Of a DNA stretch of 8,426 nucleotides, positions 6,052 to 8,426 are shown one piece after another. Numbering within the stretch: position 1 is the first letter of the stretch; the number at the start of each line of letters is the position of its first letter. This stretch comes from Candidatus Latescibacterota bacterium (GTDB lineage Bacteria; JAAXHH01), in NCBI GenBank assembly GCA_022821935.1, contig JAJECR010000269.1, forward strand, positions 1 through 8,426, given 5' to 3'. A program made the translations under genes and the position numbers. The notes beneath the pieces were generated by a model that was not told the DNA's origin, searched no databases, and saw only the letters and a program-made list of their open reading frames with translations.

Positions 6052-7890
6052 ATGTTCGCGCAATCAATGGCGCAGACCCTCGCCCGAGAACGCGGGACCA
6101 TATACAAAAAACCCGGCGGGAAGGCCGTCCGAATCGCCCTGGTGTATCCAAATACCTACTACCTGGGCATGTCCAACCTGGGGTTTCAGACGATCTACCG
6201 GCACCTGAACGAACGGGACGACGTCGTCTGCGAACGGGCCTTTCTTCCCGAACCTGCCGACTTCGAGGACCTGTCCAGATCCCGCAAGCCACTGGTTACC
6301 CTGGAAACCGGCCTGCCGCTCAGTTCGTGTGACATCGTGGCCTTCTCCATTTCCTTTGAGAATGATTACCCGAACCTGATCCGTATCCTGGAACTCGCCC
6401 GTGTCCCCGTTCTCGCGGTAAACCGGACGTCCTTCGATCCGATCGTGCTGATCGGAGGCGCGGTCACCTACATCAACCCCGAGCCGCTGGCGGATTTTGC
6501 CGACGCGATGATCATAGGCGACGGTGAAGAGGCGGCCTACGCTTATATCGACCGTTACATCGAGGATCAGGACCAGGACCGGGAGAGCCACCTCGCCCGC
6601 GCCGTGAGGCTGGACGGGATGTATGTTCCGTCCCTGCAGGAGGCCGCTCAGGGTGACCGCGGGGTCCTGCCGGCCGCTCAGGGTGACCTCGGGGTCCCGC
6701 CGGCCGATGAGCCGGCCGCGGAGACCGGATGCGATGCCGCGGTGACCGGATGCGATGCGGAAACGGCGGACGGAGCAGCCGCGCCCCCTGGGCGGATTAC
6801 CAAACAGCAGGTGAGCGTCTTCGAAGCCTATCCCGCCCATTCCGCCGTCCTCACGCCCGACACCGAGTTCGGCGACATGCTCCTGATCGAGATCTCCCGC
6901 GGGTGTCCCCGCCGGTGCCGTTTCTGCGCCGTGAGCTATGTCTATCCCAAATTCCGTGCCTTGAAGCCCGCCACCATACTCGACGTGATCCGATCGAAGA
7001 ACGCGTCCCTGGCGCGGGAAGGCAGGGAGGGGCTGAAGGCCGTGGGCCTGGTAAGCTCCGCCATGTGCGATTATCCCTACCTGGACGAACTCTGCGAAGG
7101 CCTGGAAGAAACCGGGCTCCGCGTGGGGGTTTCATCGGTCCGGGTCGACTTGGTCCCGGACAGCCTGCTTCGCCTAATGCTGAAGACGGGACTGCGGACC
7201 ATGACGATCGCACCTGAAGCCGGTTCCGAGCGGCTTCGCAAGGCGATCAACAAGCCCATCTCATCGGAAGAGATCCTGGCCGGCGCCCGCAGGATTCTCG
7301 AAAAGGGCATCAGGCATCTCAAAGTGTACTACATGGTCGGGCTGCCGACGGAAACCGACGCTGACATCGAGGAGCTCATCGAGATGACCCGGCAACTGGC
7401 CGGGTTGCAGCGGGAGCACGGAGAGCCGGGCGGGCGGCTGAGGTTGAGCATAAACCCCTTCGTGCCGAAAGCGTTGACGCCCTTTCAGTGGAGTCCCATG
7501 GCGTCTGCGCGGGAGGTCAAGCGCAAGCTGAACCGCATCCGGAAGGCCCTGCGCGGCACGCCGGGGGTGGAAGTCAAGCACGAGAGCCTTAAATCCGCGT
7601 ACTTCGAGGCCATTCTATCCCGCGGGGGCCGGGAATTGAGCGCTTTCCTGATGGAAACCGTTCGGCAGGACGGAGACTGGAAACGCGCCGCCGCGGAGCT
7701 GGGGATGGATACCTCGCGTTATCTCGGTGACATGGCAGACCTGCAGTTGCTGCCCTGGGACTTCATATCCACGGAAAAGGAACACCACAGGCTTCGGTGG
7801 GAGTACCGGAAAAGCCACAATCTGCCCTATCGCAAGAGGCAGCCGGCGTCCCGCGCAAGCGGGGCGGATGTCGCGCATCCCGCGGTCTGA
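6052..7890 (+). CDS. B12-binding-domain-like radical SAM protein
   Basis: This is a cytosolic iron-sulfur enzyme of the radical SAM superfamily, in the group with an N-terminal cobalamin-binding-like domain (TIGR03960-like). Residue numbers use the ATG at 6052 (612 aa). The front domain (about 20-165) contains IALVYPNTYYLGMSNLGFQ, IVAFSISFENDYPNL and GDGEEA; the classic DxHxxG cobalamin motif is not visible. The radical SAM core has RGCPRRCRFC with C285, C289 and C292 as the cluster ligands (CX3CX2C). It also has TIAPEAGSERLR, VYYMVGLPTETD and a family-typical NPFVPKALTPFQW. Between the domains lies a low-complexity linker (about 198-250) built from recent duplications. The reaction is unknown. 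An in-frame TTG at 5974 would add 26 residues, but it lacks a ribosome-binding site and the extension looks atypical. The ATG at 6052 has GGACAGG just upstream and gives the N-terminus expected for the family. Confidence 0.88.
   Translation: MFAQSMAQTLARERGTIYKKPGGKAVRIALVYPNTYYLGMSNLGFQTIYRHLNERDDVVCERAFLPEPADFEDLSRSRKPLVTLETGLPLSSCDIVAFSISFENDYPNLIRILELARVPVLAVNRTSFDPIVLIGGAVTYINPEPLADFADAMIIGDGEEAAYAYIDRYIEDQDQDRESHLARAVRLDGMYVPSLQEAAQGDRGVLPAAQGDLGVPPADEPAAETGCDAAVTGCDAETADGAAAPPGRITKQQVSVFEAYPAHSAVLTPDTEFGDMLLIEISRGCPRRCRFCAVSYVYPKFRALKPATILDVIRSKNASLAREGREGLKAVGLVSSAMCDYPYLDELCEGLEETGLRVGVSSVRVDLVPDSLLRLMLKTGLRTMTIAPEAGSERLRKAINKPISSEEILAGARRILEKGIRHLKVYYMVGLPTETDADIEELIEMTRQLAGLQREHGEPGGRLRLSINPFVPKALTPFQWSPMASAREVKRKLNRIRKALRGTPGVEVKHESLKSAYFEAILSRGGRELSAFLMETVRQDGDWKRAAAELGMDTSRYLGDMADLQLLPWDFISTEKEHHRLRWEYRKSHNLPYRKRQPASRASGADVAHPAV
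6643..6702 (+). repeat. 30-bp in-frame tandem duplication in the radical SAM linker
   Basis: Two adjacent 30-bp units (6643-6672 and 6673-6702) match at 28 of 30 bases. They encode AAQGDRGVLP and AAQGDLGVPP. Being a multiple of three, the duplication keeps the frame. It lies between the B12-like and radical SAM domains, where length change is probably tolerated. Confidence 0.9.
6723..6764 (+). repeat. 21-bp in-frame tandem duplication in the radical SAM linker
   Basis: GACCGGATGCGATGC at 6723-6737 recurs exactly at 6744-6758, an offset of 21 bp, so a seven-codon unit has been doubled (TGCDA twice in the protein). The remaining bases of the two units have diverged. It begins 20 bp after the 30-bp duplication and is a separate event with a different unit. 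Confidence 0.85.
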
Positions 7891-7932
7891 TCCCGCGCAA
7901 GCCGGGCGGATGTCGCGCATCCCGCGGTCTGA
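7849..7932 (+). repeat. 42-bp tandem duplication that includes the stop codon of the radical SAM gene; hairpin-forming
   Basis: Two adjacent 42-bp units (7849-7890 and 7891-7932) differ at one base by hand alignment. Each ends with TGA; the first TGA (7888-7890) stops the radical SAM protein and the second copy is untranslated. Each unit can fold. In unit 1, CCCGC-GCAA-GCGGG (7850-7863) is a perfect 5-bp stem closed by a GNRA tetraloop, and GGATG-TCGCG-CATCC (7866-7880) makes a second 5-bp stem. The single difference in unit 2 weakens its first stem. The array could act as a REP-like mRNA 3' end or slow transcription; no T-run follows. Confidence 0.9.
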
Positions 7933-7961
7933 TCCCTGAACACGGAGTGTAGTCAAGTCAG

Positions 7962-7991
7962 TTGGCATCCAATCATCAATCCATGCAAAAT
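7962..7991 (+). promoter_or_regulatory. Possible promoter for the peptidyl-prolyl isomerase gene
   Basis: TTGGCA (7962-7967) matches the -35 consensus at 5 of 6 bases. After 18 nt comes CAAAAT (7986-7991), 4 of 6 against the -10 consensus. A start near 7998 would leave a leader of about 20 nt with the Shine-Dalgarno. The -10 box overlaps the 18-bp tandem repeat, so the duplication may have shaped this promoter. Confidence 0.35.
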
Positions 7992-8006
7992 CATCAATCC
8001 ATGTAA
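7971..8006 (+). repeat. 18-bp tandem duplication in the leader of the isomerase gene
   Basis: AATCATCAATCCATG at 7971-7985 recurs exactly at 7989-8003. The full 18-bp units 7971-7988 and 7989-8006 differ at one base (CAA versus TAA at the end). The array is AT-rich compared with its surroundings and ends two bases before the Shine-Dalgarno of the next gene. It also creates a seven-codon open frame (ATG at 7983, TAA at 8004-8006) without a ribosome-binding site. Confidence 0.85.
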
Positions 8007-8019
8007 GCGGAGGTAAAAG

Positions 8020-8426
8020 ATGTGGAAACCGGGCCTGATGACTGTCGTCTTTTCTATGATGTTCCTGGCCGCGTCATGCGGCGATTCGCCTGAAACACCC
8101 CAAAGCAGTGGAGAACCCGCAAACATGTTGATTATCGAAACCAGCCTGGGCACCATGAAGTGCGAACTGTATCCCGACAAGACGCCCAGAACCGTGGACA
8201 TCATCTCGAGCCTGGCTGAAGGTACCCGGGAGTGGACCCATCCCGAATCCGGCGCGGCCATGACCAACACGCCCTATTATGATGGCTTGATCTTTCACCG
8301 GGTCATTCCGAATTTCATGATCCAGACCGGTGATCCGATCGGTACCGGCACGGGCAGTCCCGGTTTCGTGTTCGATGATGAGTTACACGAAGAACTGCTG
8401 TTCGATCAGCCCGGCCGCCTGGCCAT
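8020..8426 (+). CDS. Cyclophilin-type peptidyl-prolyl cis-trans isomerase, lipoprotein (3' end outside window)
   Basis: The visible 135 codons encode the start of a cyclophilin, which catalyses cis-trans isomerisation of prolyl peptide bonds and assists protein folding. The N-terminus is a lipoprotein signal: a hydrophobic stretch (LMTVVFSMMFLAAS) and Cys20 in the sequence AASCGDS, so the enzyme is probably anchored in a membrane facing the periplasm. The cyclophilin core follows: MLIIETSLGTMKCELYPDKTP (about 36-56), then YYDGLIFHRVIPNFMIQTGD (86-105) with the catalytic-type arginine at R94 in FHR and Q102, then GTGTGSPGFVFDDE. The family usually reads QGGD where this has QTGD. A 20-residue loop rich in charged residues (about 67-86) precedes YYDG, as in many bacterial members. 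GGAGG lies 6 nt before the ATG, giving a firm start. The frame runs off the window at the point where PGRLAM is expected. Confidence 0.93.
   Translation, partial: MWKPGLMTVVFSMMFLAASCGDSPETPQSSGEPANMLIIETSLGTMKCELYPDKTPRTVDIISSLAEGTREWTHPESGAAMTNTPYYDGLIFHRVIPNFMIQTGDPIGTGTGSPGFVFDDELHEELLFDQPGRLA

Noticed and set aside
7615..7968. Minus-strand frame with a repeated peptide (GSDRGMRDIRPACA) over the 42-bp duplication
   Set aside because: The peptide repeat merely reflects the 42-bp DNA duplication, and most of the frame lies antisense to the radical SAM gene.
7849..8006. Tandem repeats considered as a CRISPR array
   Set aside because: The repeat units are directly adjacent with no spacers, have only two copies each, and no cas gene is present.
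7953..8298. Minus-strand frames opposite the isomerase gene
   Set aside because: The + strand encodes an unmistakable cyclophilin with a strong ribosome-binding site; the opposite frames have no supporting signal.

Overview
This window (GC-rich, about 60% or more by eye) looks like chromosomal sequence from a Gram-negative bacterium. It encodes lipoproteins, a likely Tat-exported solute-binding protein and secreted proteins with Sec-type signal peptides. A PorD/DUF4835-like gene points weakly to the Bacteroidota/FCB superphylum or a GC-rich relative such as Latescibacterota or Gemmatimonadota. This assignment is inference from gene content only. I see no tRNA, rRNA, CRISPR array, transposase or phage gene.

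Region 1 (1-3765, + strand) is an importer operon of the CUT1 carbohydrate ABC class. It holds the 3' part of one extracellular solute-binding protein, a complete second solute-binding protein that is its tandem paralogue, and two inner-membrane permeases (MalF/UgpA-like, then MalG/UgpE-like) packed 10-12 nt apart. No ATPase gene is present; the operon ends after the second permease. The two binding proteins presumably feed the same permease pair. A 6-bp hairpin and a degenerate copy of the first gene's 3' end lie between them.

Region 2 (3845-5790, - strand) holds two exported proteins. One is an uncharacterised 266-aa secreted protein. Upstream of it is a roughly 307-aa protein resembling PorD (DUF4835), a family linked to type IX secretion in Bacteroidota. 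The 221-nt gap between them has short tandem repeats and no convincing gene.

Region 3 (5797-7932, + strand) begins with a compact divergent promoter region that has a TTGACA -35 box on each strand. It continues with a B12-binding-domain-like radical SAM protein carrying CX3CX2C. The linker between its two domains contains two fresh in-frame tandem duplications (30 bp and 21 bp). Its stop codon lies at the end of the first copy of a 42-bp near-perfect tandem duplication that can form hairpins.

Region 4 (7933-8426, + strand) has an 18-bp tandem duplication in the leader of a lipoprotein of the cyclophilin peptidyl-prolyl isomerase family, which the window end cuts off.

I do not see a clearly new multi-gene system. 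The most unusual signals are the four independent two-copy tandem duplications within 1.4 kb (6643-8006), the paired divergent binding proteins of the ABC operon, and the PorD-like protein away from any visible secretion genes.
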